Part shown: positions 1 to 7,700 of the stretch, piece after piece | How the letters are laid out: each line of letters starts with the position of its first letter | How positions within the stretch are numbered: position 1 is the first letter of the stretch | Assembly (NCBI GenBank): GCA_016713505.1 | Contig: JADJPA010000001.1 | Coordinates: 3,198,662-3,262,661, forward strand | Length of the DNA stretch: 64,000 bases | Source of the DNA: Candidatus Competibacteraceae bacterium | GTDB taxonomy: Bacteria > Pseudomonadota > Gammaproteobacteria > Competibacterales > Competibacteraceae | Direction of reading: 5' to 3' | Position numbers and translations under genes: made by a program | Notes under the pieces: generated by a model | Database searches by the model: none | What the model was told of the DNA's origin: nothing | The model's input: the letters and a program-made list of their open reading frames with translations, nothing else

Positions 1-794
1 GCGGGTGCGCTCGATTTTGGTGGACGAGACGCCGGGGCGACGGGGATTGCCGTTTGCGCTGTGGAACCGGCGGGCGGTCATGGAATTGATCGAAACGCTG
101 TTTGGGGTGGCGATGCCGATTCGGACGGTGGGCGAGTATCTGTCGCGGTGGGGCTATAGCCCGCAACGACCCCTCAAGCGCGCCTTGGAACAACGGCCTG
201 CCGAGGTGCAACGGTGGTTGGACGAGACTTACCCCTCGATTCTCGCGCGAGCGAAGGCGGAGAAAGCGGTGATTTACTGGGGCGATGAGACGGCCGTGGT
301 GGAAGATGGCCATTGGGTGCGCGGTTATGCGCCTCAGGGGAAAACGCCGGTGCTTGCCACCTCCAGCCGCCGGTCTGGATTGGCGCTGGTGTCGGCCATC
401 AGCAACCAAGGCCTCGTCCGGTTCCGCTTTATCGAGCAGGCCCTGAACGCGGCCTTGTTCCTCGAATTCCTCGGCCAGTTGATCGCCGACCAGCCCCAGA
501 AAGTCTTTTTGATTCTGGACAACCTCAAAGTCCATCACGCGAAGCTCGTCACCGAGTGGGTCGGCGAACACGCCGAGCAAATCGAGCTAGTCTACTTGCC
601 GCCCTATACCCCTAGAGCGCAATCCCACCGAATACCTCAATCGCGATTTCAAAACCCAGTTGCGGTTATCGGCCCGTTCCTCCACGCCCCAGGCCTTGCG
701 GCACAAAGCAAACGCCTTCCTCCAATTCCTCATCAATACCCCAGAGCGTATCATGACCTATTTCAATCACCCCGCCGTCCACTACGCCGCTTAA
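1..794 (+). pseudogene. IS630-family transposase, 5'-truncated by the window edge and frameshifted
   Basis: The frame is open from base 2, so the N-terminal helix-turn-helix part lies outside the window. The DDE catalytic core is visible: first Asp in YWGDETAV (about residue 94 of the visible part), second Asp in LILDNLKVHH (about 172), then LPPYTP. The expected following motif ERNPTEYLN appears only in another frame, reached by ignoring one A near position 613. That frame runs on through a normal IS630 C-terminus (ending HPAVHYAA) to the TAA at 792-794. The element therefore carries a one-base frameshift between the second Asp and the catalytic Glu. Either it is inactive or the base is an error. 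Identification as IS630/Tc1-mariner superfamily is firm; the subgroup is not determined. Confidence 0.85.
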
Positions 795-828
795 TCGCCT
801 ATTTCATTGCCGGGTTAATAATAGGCGA
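795..828. repeat. Inverted repeat just after the transposase stop
   Basis: TCGCCTATT (795-803) and AATAGGCGA (820-828) are perfect 9-bp inverted copies separated by 16 bases, starting directly after the transposase TAA. It may be part of the insertion-sequence end or a weak terminator. No U-tract follows, so the terminator reading is weak. Confidence 0.45.
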
Positions 829-855
829 CGCTTAACCCACTCACCTTGAGTTCCA

Positions 856-1089
856 CTAAGCCGACGCGCCATGACTTCCACCTTGTTGGCTGCGTAGCCA
901 GTCTTGAAACTGTTCCACATCAATCAAAACCTTCTTTCCAATTCGAATGATGGCGGGGGCCAGGCCATTGCCTGGAATAATGCCTTTGGAGGAAGGGCGA
1001 GGCTTTGCGCAAAAAATCAGATTGCGTAAAGCAGGTTCGGAGAATGCGGGGAAGCGTTCGCTTAGTTGACGAACTGTAAGCGGGTTCAT
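856..1089 (-). CDS. Small excisionase/AlpA-like DNA-binding protein
   Basis: 77 residues, beginning MNPLTVRQLSERFP. The layout (an N-terminal helix-turn-helix resembling the MerR-type fold, then IIRIGKKVLIDVEQFQDWL near the C-terminus) resembles AlpA and excisionase-like regulators of integrative elements, where a winged helix reads the element's attachment arms or its integrase promoter. It is the last gene in the direction of transcription and lies in the same element as the tyrosine integrase, which supports a recombination-directionality or regulatory role. Two identical near-palindromes lie about 90-120 bases upstream of its start and could be its operator. The family call rests on overall pattern only; a generic HTH regulator is the alternative. 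Confidence 0.5.
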   Translation of the reverse strand: MNPLTVRQLSERFPAFSEPALRNLIFCAKPRPSSKGIIPGNGLAPAIIRIGKKVLIDVEQFQDWLRSQQGGSHGASA

Positions 1090-1179
1090 GCTGGTTAATC
1101 CTCATGATTGCTGAAGCATCACGAGTTTTAACGAGGCAGAAATCAATTTCCCGATAGGCAGTAGTGGGGAGTGATAACC

Positions 1180-1211
1180 GTGAATTTCACAGTGGTAGAC
1201 GTGAATTTCAC
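1180..1211. promoter_or_regulatory. Paired operator-like palindromes upstream of the excisionase-like gene
   Basis: GTGAATTTCAC occurs twice, at 1180-1190 and 1201-1211. Each copy is GTGAA-T-TTCAC, a 5-bp inverted repeat around one base. The copies are 21 bp apart, two helical turns, as expected for cooperative binding of a dimeric regulator on one DNA face. The site lies in the 144-bp gap upstream of the minus-strand gene at 856-1089. The binding protein is unknown; autoregulation by an element protein is an inference. Confidence 0.5.
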
Positions 1212-1233
1212 GATGAAAGAAGGATAAAGGTAG

Positions 1234-2322
1234 CTAGGGCTTAAATGGATTACGCTTCTTGGCTGCTGTTAGGCGGTTACGCAGGGTAGTTTTTTTTGTC
1301 TGACATTGGCGTCCATCCTTGCCAGTCCACATCAGCAGGTCATCCGTATAATCGGCGATAGTGCCAGTATCGTCATGCTTAATAATGTGAAGCCAGAACT
1401 CTTCAAAATCTGGTTCACGTCCTAATTGCTCCCGCAATCTCGCTAGCGCCGTATCTTCTACTTCAGCCAGCGATATTTGGCGTTTGTCCTTATTAAATTC
1501 AGAATTGGATAACTTCATTTCTATTGGTTTGGATGTAGGAGGAACAAGCGTAGCTCCTAACCACAGATGAATAATCGAACCAACCGGAGGATGGAGTTGA
1601 GTTGCTCGCCAAGTTCGATAAGGTTCGCGGGGTATTCGCCAATCACTACAGCCAACGATGTGTATAGCTTTCTCGCGTGGGCTATTGAAGTAAGCTCGAC
1701 GATTATCAAGGTAATGGTGTGTTTCCGATTGGACAGTTGTTTTTAGGTGGCAACCACTGAGCATTCCATATTGAATCGCTACTTCTACGGACTTTTTCCA
1801 GTTGATTCTTTCGGGGCGTTGTCGGTCCTCGTAGGTGGTCAAACTTGGAAATTCCAACTCCAAGATTTCATTTAACCAGAGTTCTGGTTCGCTGGTTAAC
1901 AATCCACCCTTTGCTCGTTCCGCTAGTGATAATTGCGAGAGAGATTGATTCATGATGTCTGGAAACAAAGTATCTTTGGAAACAGGAAGAAAAGAGTCTG
2001 TTACATCAGCCGGAAACCACCATGTACGCAAAGATTGTCCTTTTTGAATCAGCCAATCACGGTAAGCGGTGCGAGTAACTAAAGGAGTGGAGCCTTTTTC
2101 GCTAACGTATTCGAAAAGGTTTTTGTACCACCATTGGAATTCTTCGCTGACTTCATCTGTTGCACCATTCTCAATCCACCAATCTTGGTATTGGGCTTTA
2201 GTCGATAACAACCCATTGTTGCTACAGGCATTCAAAAGCACATTGGCATAAGCCAAAGCAAGGGCTTGGTTGTCTGGATACTCAAGGGTGGCAATCTGTT
2301 CGACGTGCAAGGCATCAGGCAA
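1234..2322 (-). CDS. Hypothetical protein of the integrative element (downstream part of a two-frame gene)
   Basis: About 362 residues of unrecognised family, rich in Trp and charged residues, soluble, with a basic C-terminus (NRLTAAKKRNPFKP). The frame has no ATG near its 5' end. I place the start at TTG 2322, five bases after the TAG stop of the upstream gene, which would fit translational coupling. The frame stays open further upstream (to 2466), but there it runs antiparallel in register over the neighbour and looks like a shadow. The alternative is that this and 2328-2747 are one gene of about 500 residues broken by a single-base shift around 2330-2340; the lack of an ATG favours that. 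No catalytic motif was recognised. A replication or accessory role in the element would be guesswork. Confidence 0.55.
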   Translation of the reverse strand: MPDALHVEQIATLEYPDNQALALAYANVLLNACSNNGLLSTKAQYQDWWIENGATDEVSEEFQWWYKNLFEYVSEKGSTPLVTRTAYRDWLIQKGQSLRTWWFPADVTDSFLPVSKDTLFPDIMNQSLSQLSLAERAKGGLLTSEPELWLNEILELEFPSLTTYEDRQRPERINWKKSVEVAIQYGMLSGCHLKTTVQSETHHYLDNRRAYFNSPREKAIHIVGCSDWRIPREPYRTWRATQLHPPVGSIIHLWLGATLVPPTSKPIEMKLSNSEFNKDKRQISLAEVEDTALARLREQLGREPDFEEFWLHIIKHDDTGTIADYTDDLLMWTGKDGRQCQTKKTTLRNRLTAAKKRNPFKP

Positions 2323-2327
2323 GCAAC

Positions 2328-2747
2328 CTAACCGCGCTCCCGCAAAGGTAGATAGGCTGCCAGTTCGTCTAAGGCTGTTACTTTGGGAGTTGGGGCTAGC
2401 TTTTTGGGAATAGGCGAGCCAATAGAAGCGGAAACAGCAGGAACAGGAAAGGTTAGCTCTCGCCATGCGTCAGGCACAGCATCATATTGTGCGAGCCAGC
2501 GTAAAATTTCCGTCCGCTTAATAATGCCACGGGTGGTTGCTTCCAAGTCGCGCTGGCGAATAGCACGAGTTATCTTGTGTCCCCACCAAGCGCCACTACC
2601 ATAACCAGTCCCCTTCAACATCGCTGCCCATTCAGGGCCGGAAGCTTGTTCCGGTAACTTCCCAATTTGTCCTCTTTCCCGAAACGACAATCCTGACTCA
2701 AGCAGTGGCAGTCGCGCCGGTTGCCCGGTATCATCTTCCTCTGTCAT
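2328..2747 (-). CDS. Hypothetical protein of the integrative element (upstream part)
   Basis: 139 residues starting MTEEDDTGQPARLP. A GGAG Shine-Dalgarno lies about 10 bases before the ATG, so this start is good. The protein is soluble, with a charged N-terminus, a Gly/Trp-rich segment (GYGSGAWWGHK) and a helical segment (IRQRDLEATTRGIIKRTEILRW, shown only in part as IIKRTEILRW) that could be a DNA-binding helix. The frame ends at TAG 2328-2330, exactly where the next frame takes over, so it may be the N-terminal part of one longer protein continued at 1234-2322. I do not recognise the family. Confidence 0.55.
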   Translation of the reverse strand: MTEEDDTGQPARLPLLESGLSFRERGQIGKLPEQASGPEWAAMLKGTGYGSGAWWGHKITRAIRQRDLEATTRGIIKRTEILRWLAQYDAVPDAWRELTFPVPAVSASIGSPIPKKLAPTPKVTALDELAAYLPLRERG

Positions 2748-2778
2748 CTTTCAAATCTCCAAGCTACTGAAATGACAA

Positions 2779-2810
2779 GGGGCGGTTACCCGTGCCACCG
2801 GGGCCGCCCC
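2779..2810. repeat. GC-rich inverted repeat downstream of the toxin-antitoxin pair
   Basis: GGGGCGG (2779-2785) and CCGCCCC (2804-2810) form a 7-bp stem with an 18-base loop in the gap between the YgiT-like gene (ending 2881) and the next minus-strand gene (starting 2747). There is no T-run on the minus-strand side, so it is at best a weak terminator. Confidence 0.3.
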
Positions 2811-2880
2811 AACCTATTTTTAACTCGCCTCCCTTATTCGCCTATTGCTGCTTTAACGCCTTGCCGGTTTATAACAGCTG

Positions 2881-3114
2881 TCATGCTGCTTGGCGTTGGT
2901 ACTGGCGCACATCCAGTCTTACACCGGGTTGCAATGTCTGTTCGGTTAACTCCAGCAATCTTGCGGATACCGCATCCTCAAAATAGCGTTCGCCGCAGTT
3001 GTCGCACACCAGGGCGGGAACGCCTTGCACCACCAGCAACGCGCCTTGGCGGTCTACGGTTACCGATACCGCTTTAGGCTGTAGTCCGCCTGTCTTACAA
3101 ATCACGCAGTTCAT
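2881..3114 (-). CDS. YgiT-type zinc-finger protein (MqsA-like antitoxin domain)
   Basis: 77 residues. Two CxxC pairs (CVIC near residue 3 and CDNC near 37) form the zinc-binding knuckles typical of the N-terminal MqsA/YgiT domain, followed by GERYFEDAVSARLLEL, the usual helix after the second knuckle. There is no C-terminal XRE-type DNA-binding domain, so this is the short form that accompanies small toxins. Its ATG overlaps the stop of the DUF4258 gene by four bases, giving tight translational coupling. By analogy it would be the antitoxin that binds and neutralises the DUF4258 partner. Here the order is toxin first, antitoxin second, as in mqsRA and unlike most type II pairs. Confidence 0.8.
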   Translation of the reverse strand: MNCVICKTGGLQPKAVSVTVDRQGALLVVQGVPALVCDNCGERYFEDAVSARLLELTEQTLQPGVRLDVRQYQRQAA

Positions 3115-3386
3115 GGCCGCTTCCTCTTAAAGTCGGGTTCCCACAGGGTAGCTTCCGGTCGGTAAGCCGTGATGATGATTTCGGTATCGTCACCAGCAGG
3201 GGCCGCCACCACATGCAGTGGTTGCCCCTCAATCCAGTGCAACAGTAGACGGCTGGGGTACGGAGTATCTTCCGGGTAATGCCGGATGACTTCACCGTGT
3301 TCCAGCGTTGCCTTGACATCCTGATGGTGTATTCCGCGTTCCGCCATCCGCAACAAGGCGTGCTCCCGAAATATCATGGTTGTCAC
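3111..3386 (-). CDS. DUF4258 family protein, probable toxin
   Basis: 91 residues starting MTTMIFREHALLRMAERGI. The F-x-x-H-A-x-x-R-M-x-x-R-G-I start, the central HYPEDTPYPSRLLLHW and the later VVAAPAGDDTEIIITAYRPE are characteristic of DUF4258, a RelE/BrnT-like small fold often paired with a YgiT-type zinc finger. It lies 27 bases after the integrase stop on the same strand and overlaps the antitoxin-like gene by four bases, so integrase, DUF4258 and YgiT may be one transcript. Such a pair would stabilise the integrated element. RNase activity is inferred from the fold family, not shown. Confidence 0.75.
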   Translation of the reverse strand: MTTMIFREHALLRMAERGIHHQDVKATLEHGEVIRHYPEDTPYPSRLLLHWIEGQPLHVVAAPAGDDTEIIITAYRPEATLWEPDFKRKRP

Positions 3387-3413
3387 GTTATGCCTTCCAA
3401 TGTCACCGCACCA

Positions 3414-4475
3414 TCAGCCGAATATCCGGCTGTTCATCGCCGCAACCACGCTGGCCTTATGTGATTCGGATAAGTGGGCGTAGCGTTGCACCATTGAAAG
3501 GGTTTTATGGCCTAGCACGGCTGCAATTTCGTTCAGGCTAGCGCCGTTCATTGCCAGATAGGATGCTGCGGAATGGCGCAAGTCATGAAAGCGGAAGTCT
3601 TCAATCGCTGCCTGATTGACGGCCTTTTCCCACGGCTGGCGTAAATCCATCGACTTGTCGGAATACTCCTTACCAGGCCATAGCAACGGGGTATCCAATC
3701 GCCGAACCTTGGCGTGTTGCCTTAACAAATCAAGCGCCTTACCCGCCAAGGGAACACCACGCCGTTCACCATTCTTCGTGTCGCGTAGAGTTATCCAGCC
3801 GCGTGCTAAATCCACATCGCGCCATTCCAGGTTCATCACTTCACTTGCACGCATCCCGGTCGATAGAGCCAGCACCACTACGGGGAATAGATAGGAGTTG
3901 GCGCTTGCCTCACAGGCTGCAAGCAGCCGAATTCTTTCATCATCCGACAAAAAGCGAACCCGGCCGCGTGGTTCCTTGGGCTTGGTGACTTTGCGCATCG
4001 GGGAATCATCAAGCCATTGGTATTCCTTCACACCAATAGTCAGGCAATGCGACAAAGCCGCCAGATAGCGCACCACGGTAGAGGGGGAGCGAGGTTTGCT
4101 ATCAGGATAGCCAGCCAATAGCTTATCTCGGTATTGAGCAATCAGGGGTGGGGTGATATCTGCTAGGGTAAGCTTGCCCAACTGTTCACGCCACCAAGCC
4201 AGTTGCGCACCTTGAATCTGAACACTGCGGCCCTTCTTGCGAGGGAGTATATCCAACGTGTAGCGCTCGATAAGTTCCGCTACGGTGTGGCGTTGGGCTT
4301 CGCGGGTTTTGAAATAGCGCCCTTCGCGGATGGCGGTTTCAGTCCGTTGCGCCCATCGCCTAGCATCGGTCAGCCGCTCGAAGCTGGCGGTTTGAATCGG
4401 GTAGCCCTTCATTCTCACTCGCGCCCGATGGGTCACCTTGCCATCGTTTGCCGTGTGCTTGTTGAAGGTGGCCAT
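3414..4475 (-). CDS. Tyrosine recombinase / phage-type integrase
   Basis: About 353 residues from ATG 4475 (MATFNKHTANDGKV), preceded by a GAGAG ribosome-binding site; an in-frame upstream ATG at 4526 is less likely. The N-terminal arm-binding part is followed by a SAM-like core-binding domain and the catalytic domain. Active-site residues visible are Arg in TGMRASEV, Lys in TKNGERRGVPL, His-x-x-Arg in FHDLRHSAASYL, His in VLGHKT and the nucleophile Tyr in SMVQRYAHL. The set is complete, so the enzyme should be active. Its 5' end faces the tRNA-Lys fragment at 4831-4879, the usual arrangement for an integrase and its attachment site. It cuts and rejoins DNA between the element and the tRNA-Lys 3' end. 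Confidence 0.92.
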   Translation of the reverse strand: MATFNKHTANDGKVTHRARVRMKGYPIQTASFERLTDARRWAQRTETAIREGRYFKTREAQRHTVAELIERYTLDILPRKKGRSVQIQGAQLAWWREQLGKLTLADITPPLIAQYRDKLLAGYPDSKPRSPSTVVRYLAALSHCLTIGVKEYQWLDDSPMRKVTKPKEPRGRVRFLSDDERIRLLAACEASANSYLFPVVVLALSTGMRASEVMNLEWRDVDLARGWITLRDTKNGERRGVPLAGKALDLLRQHAKVRRLDTPLLWPGKEYSDKSMDLRQPWEKAVNQAAIEDFRFHDLRHSAASYLAMNGASLNEIAAVLGHKTLSMVQRYAHLSESHKASVVAAMNSRIFG

Positions 4476-4830
4476 TGCTTTGTCTCTCAGGATTGAAACA
4501 TGGCAAAAGTCTACAATAAGCAGCATTAAACCACAACAACAGATTAATAATCTGATTATATAAAAATATAAATATATAAATTTAATATAATTTTTATGAT
4601 TTATTTCTATCCATTGTCCATGAAATGTCCTTCATTGAAAAATACCCGGCTGATTGTGATAGTTGCGTGCATAAGGAAGGTCAAAAAGCGAGTTCTGTTG
4701 TCCACCGATTGTCCAGAATATGGCAATTAACAGCGTTATTTTAGAGGATTGTAGGTTGTTGTGATATCTTTAAGTATTTGGAATAAAAAGAAAAATAGCA
4801 ATAAAATCAAAGAGATTTAAGATATTTATC
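4476..4830. other. AT-rich non-coding region between integrase and attachment site
   Basis: About 355 bases with no credible gene. It is strongly AT-rich (runs such as ataaaaatataaatatataa near 4560-4580), unlike both flanks. It holds the integrase promoter region and probably the integrase arm-binding and host-factor sites next to the attachment core. I could not define individual sites. Confidence 0.5.
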
Positions 4831-4879
4831 CAGACTTTTAATCTGTTGGTCGTGCGTTCGAATCGCACACGGCCCACCA
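4831..4879 (+). other. Attachment site: 3' half of a tRNA-Lys(UUU) gene
   Basis: The sequence starts in the anticodon stem (CAGACTTTTAATCTG, with anticodon TTT in loop CTTTTAA). It continues through the variable loop, the T-arm (GTGCGTTCGAATCGCAC) and the acceptor 3' strand, ending with encoded CCA at 4877-4879. The 5' half (acceptor 5' strand, D-arm) is absent: the upstream bases are AT-rich element sequence. This is the fragment left when an element integrates into the tRNA 3' part and restores an intact gene at its other end. The intact tRNA-Lys should lie to the left of the window. Confidence 0.88.
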
Positions 4880-4890
4880 ATTTAGACCGA

Positions 4891-4918
4891 GGGTCAGGCT
4901 GTCGCCTGACCCTTTTTT
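4891..4918 (+). terminator. Rho-independent terminator of the former tRNA-Lys transcript
   Basis: A perfect 9-bp stem GGGTCAGGC / GCCTGACCC (4891-4899 and 4904-4912) with loop TGTC is followed directly by six Ts (4913-4918). It lies 12 bases after the tRNA CCA, so it is the original terminator of the tRNA-Lys gene, now separated from its 5' half. Confidence 0.93.
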
Positions 4919-5028
4919 ATTGGCGCGGCGCGGTCGGTCAGCGCGGCTTGACTCCGGGGCCATTCGCTTCGGAAAATCCGGGGCGATTCATTTGAAGTTC
5001 CTGGTGATACGCGAAGGGAGCTGCACCC

Positions 5029-6599
5029 ATGACACCGGAAGCAAAGGCGCGCCAGCGGATCGATCGAAAGCTCGAACAGGCCGGTTGGGCGATCCAAGAT
5101 CTAAAGGGGCTCAACCTCGCGGCGGGGTTGGGGGTGGCGGTGCGGGAATTTCCCACGGATACCGGCCCAGCGGATTACGTGCTGTTCGTGGACCGACAGG
5201 CCGTCGGCGTCATCGAGGCTAAAAAAGACAGCGCGGGTGAAAATCTCACCGTCACCGAAAGTCAAACCGAGCGCTACGCCACCGCTCAGCTCAAGTGGCG
5301 CAAGGACGATGCGCCCTTGCGATTTCTGTTTGAAGCGACCGGGCAGATCATTCGCTTCACCGATAACCATGATCCGGTACCGCGCTCGCGCGAGATTTTC
5401 CACTTTTTTACGCCCCACACCTTAGCGGCTTGGCAATGGGAGCCGCAGACCTTGCGCCGCCGTCTTGCCGAGCGGATGCCGGCGCTGGCGACGCGGAACT
5501 TGCGCGAGTGCCAGATCAGCGCCGTTGCGGGTTTAGAAGCCTCGCTGGCGTTGAACCAGCCGCGCGCCCTGGTGCACATGGCCACCGGCGCGGGCAAGAC
5601 CTTTACCGCCATCACCGCGGTTTATCGGCTGCTGAAATTCGGCGGGGCCAAACGCATTCTATTTCTGGTGGACACCCGCAATCTCGGCAAACAGGCGCAT
5701 CAGGAATTCATGGCCTACACGCCCTCGGACGACGCCCGCACCTTCACCGAACTGTATAACGTGCAGCGGCTCGCCTCCAGCCGCATCGACCCCCACGCGC
5801 AGGTCTGCATCAGCACCATCCAACGGCTGTATTCGATTCTCTCCGGCGAGCCGATTGACGAGTCGGCGGAAGAGGTTTCGTTCAACGAAATCCAGCAGAT
5901 CAGCACGCAAGAGAAGCTGGTGCGCTATAACCCGGCCATACCCGTTGAAACCTTCGATGTCCTCATCATCGATGAGTGCCACCGCAGCATCTACAACCTG
6001 TGGAAGCAGGTGCTCGACTACTTCGACGCCTTTCTGATCGGCCTCACCGCCACGCCGGATAAACGCACTTTCGGCTTTTTCAACGAAAACATCGTCGCTG
6101 AATACACCTATGAACAATCGGTGGCCGACGGCGTGAACGTCGGTTATGACGTGTATGAAATCGTGACCGAAATCACCCGCAAAGGTGCGGAACTGAAGGC
6201 TAAGGAGTGGGTAGATCACCGCGACCGCGCCACCCGCAAGAAGCGTTGGGCCGAGACCGAGGAAGAGACCGCCTACGGCCGCTGGAGGTCTTGCTGTTCA
6301 TGCGCGGTGTGCGCAGCAAGGGTTATTACGAGTAAATGAAAGGTCGCGGCGTGCGCGGCCTCGACGCCGTTGGCCTCCAGCGCGTGAGCAACAGCGCCGA
6401 CGGCGCGAAGACGCGGTTTGTGTTGATTGAGGCAGTGGGGGTGGAGAAATCGCTCAAAACTGAAAGCCGTCCGCTGGAGCGCAAGCCCGGCGCGCCGTTG
6501 AAAGATTTGCTGCAAGGCGTCGCCGGCCAATACTTCACCCCGCGCGCCTTGACAGTTGCGGGCGCGATCAACTCAAATGCGAAAATCCTGTGGCCCTGA
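5029..6599 (+). pseudogene. hsdR: Type I restriction enzyme R subunit remnant, joined to a scrap of the M subunit
   Basis: The ATG at 5029 has a good ribosome-binding site (AGGGAG). Residues 1-415 look normal for an EcoEI-type HsdR: nuclease motif with Asp49 and EAK at 63-65, Walker A ATGAGKT (about 185-191), DECH at 315-318 and TATPDK at 340-345. After ETAYG the helicase C-terminal half is lost. The sequence jumps, in another frame, to PLEVLLFMRGVRSKGYYE, then a stop (TAA 6333-6335) where Gln is expected, then MKGRGVR and SRPLERKPG. It ends with LLQGVA joined to GQYFTPRAL, which resembles the start of the HsdM methylase domain rather than HsdR. So there is a large internal deletion with frameshift, a nonsense codon and probably a second deletion reaching into hsdM. 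The intact nuclease and ATPase motifs are not expected to give a working enzyme. Confidence 0.85.
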
Positions 6600-6636
6600 A
6601 CCCGCGCGAGACGAACGAGGAGGCGGGCGCGACGCG

Positions 6637-7095
6637 ATGGATCAGGCCCCGCTAGCCGCTAGCCGGCCCGGAACCTATGCGCTGTTGCTGCGGCTCGACC
6701 TTGAGGAATCGATCCCCGTCGGTCGGCGGTGGTTGCCGCTGACGCCGGGTTGGGCGCTTTATCTCGGCAGCGCGTTCGGCCCCGGCGGCATCGCGGGCCG
6801 CTTGCGCCATCATCGCCGACCGGCGGCTCGGCCGCACTGGCACATCGACTACCTGCGGCAACGCGCCGCTCTTGAGGCGGTCTGGTTCAGTTACGATCCG
6901 ATCCGCCGGGAATGTCTGTGGGCCGAGGCGGCCCAAGCGCTCGGCGGACGAGCGCCGCCATTTCGCTTCGGCGCTTCCGATTGCCGTTGTCGGGCGCATC
7001 TGTATTTTTTCAAGATTCACCCCACATTCACTGAATTTGTCGCGGCGTTGCGAATACGCGCGCCCGATCACGCCAACGTGTTCGAAAGCGGCTAA
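6637..7095 (+). CDS. DUF123 (GIY-YIG-like) family protein
   Basis: About 152 residues from ATG 6637 (MDQAPLAASRPGTYALLL), with AGGAGG upstream. Family features are visible in order: GTYALLLRL, GWALYLGSAFGPGG, RLRHHRRP, HWHIDYLR, ECLWAEA and a C-terminal FGASDCRCRAHLYFF with paired Cys. DUF123 occurs alone in bacteria and fused to endonuclease III in archaea, and is distantly related to GIY-YIG nucleases, so a DNA-related function is possible but unproven. It converges on the copper-chaperone gene with only one base between stops. It marks the return to ordinary chromosomal genes after the island scar. The frame continues upstream to 6556 over restriction-gene debris, which I exclude. Confidence 0.78.
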   Translation: MDQAPLAASRPGTYALLLRLDLEESIPVGRRWLPLTPGWALYLGSAFGPGGIAGRLRHHRRPAARPHWHIDYLRQRAALEAVWFSYDPIRRECLWAEAAQALGGRAPPFRFGASDCRCRAHLYFFKIHPTFTEFVAALRIRAPDHANVFESG

Positions 7096-7096
7096 G

Positions 7097-7582
7097 TCAG
7101 GGCTTTGCGTGCCCGGAATGACCTTGGTCGTGTTGCGGCATCGCGTCCATCATCGCCTCGCGCTTCACCACCGGCACCGTCACTTGCAAGGTTCCGGCTT
7201 TTTCCAAATGCAGGGTCAGCGGAAAGCTTTGACCGGCTTGCAGGGGTTTTTTCAGGTCGATCAGCATCACATGCAAGCCGCCCGGCTTGAGCGAAGTCGT
7301 TTCACCGGCCGCCAGATCAACCGCATCGACTTGGCGCATCTTCATCATCGTGCCTTCCATCTGCGTGGTATGCAGTTCGAGGGTGCCCGCCATCTCTTTG
7401 GCCTCGGCGCTCAGCAGCCGATCCGCGCCGCCGCTGTTGACCACATCGAAATAAACCGCGCCGGTTTTCGCGCCGGGCGGCGTTTCGGCGGCCTGGGGCT
7501 TCACGATCTGAACGGCATTGTTTCCCGCCGCCTGCACCAGCGCGCTACAGGTCAATAACAGACTGAATAAAAAGCGTTTCAT
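7097..7582 (-). CDS. Periplasmic copper chaperone PCu(A)C
   Basis: 161 residues with a signal peptide (MKRFLFSLLLTCSALVQA). The copper-binding signature H-x10-M-x21-H-x-M is exact: His71, Met82, His104, Met106. The C-terminus is rich in His (MPQHDQGHSGHAKP), probably an extra metal-binding tail. Members of this family deliver Cu(I) in the periplasm to the CuA site of cytochrome c oxidase, usually with Sco. No Sco or oxidase gene is adjacent here. It is transcribed divergently from nadC. Confidence 0.9.
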   Translation of the reverse strand: MKRFLFSLLLTCSALVQAAGNNAVQIVKPQAAETPPGAKTGAVYFDVVNSGGADRLLSAEAKEMAGTLELHTTQMEGTMMKMRQVDAVDLAAGETTSLKPGGLHVMLIDLKKPLQAGQSFPLTLHLEKAGTLQVTVPVVKREAMMDAMPQHDQGHSGHAKP

Positions 7583-7700
7583 GATTTTTCTCCTTGGTTT
7601 TGGCCTGATAACCTTAAAACATTTGTCGTCATTCCATCAAAAAAGCCGCTATTTTGATTGTTTTCCGCCCCATGCGGAGCGCGTTGCGAGGAATCCGTTC

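Noticed and set aside
4831..4879. A complete tRNA-Lys gene
   Set aside because: Only the anticodon stem onward is present; the acceptor 5' strand and D-arm are missing, so this is an attachment-site fragment.
7518..7700. Longer N-terminus for nadC
   Set aside because: It would overlap the divergent PCu(A)C gene start and adds residues unlike any NadC; ATG 7701 has a good ribosome-binding site.
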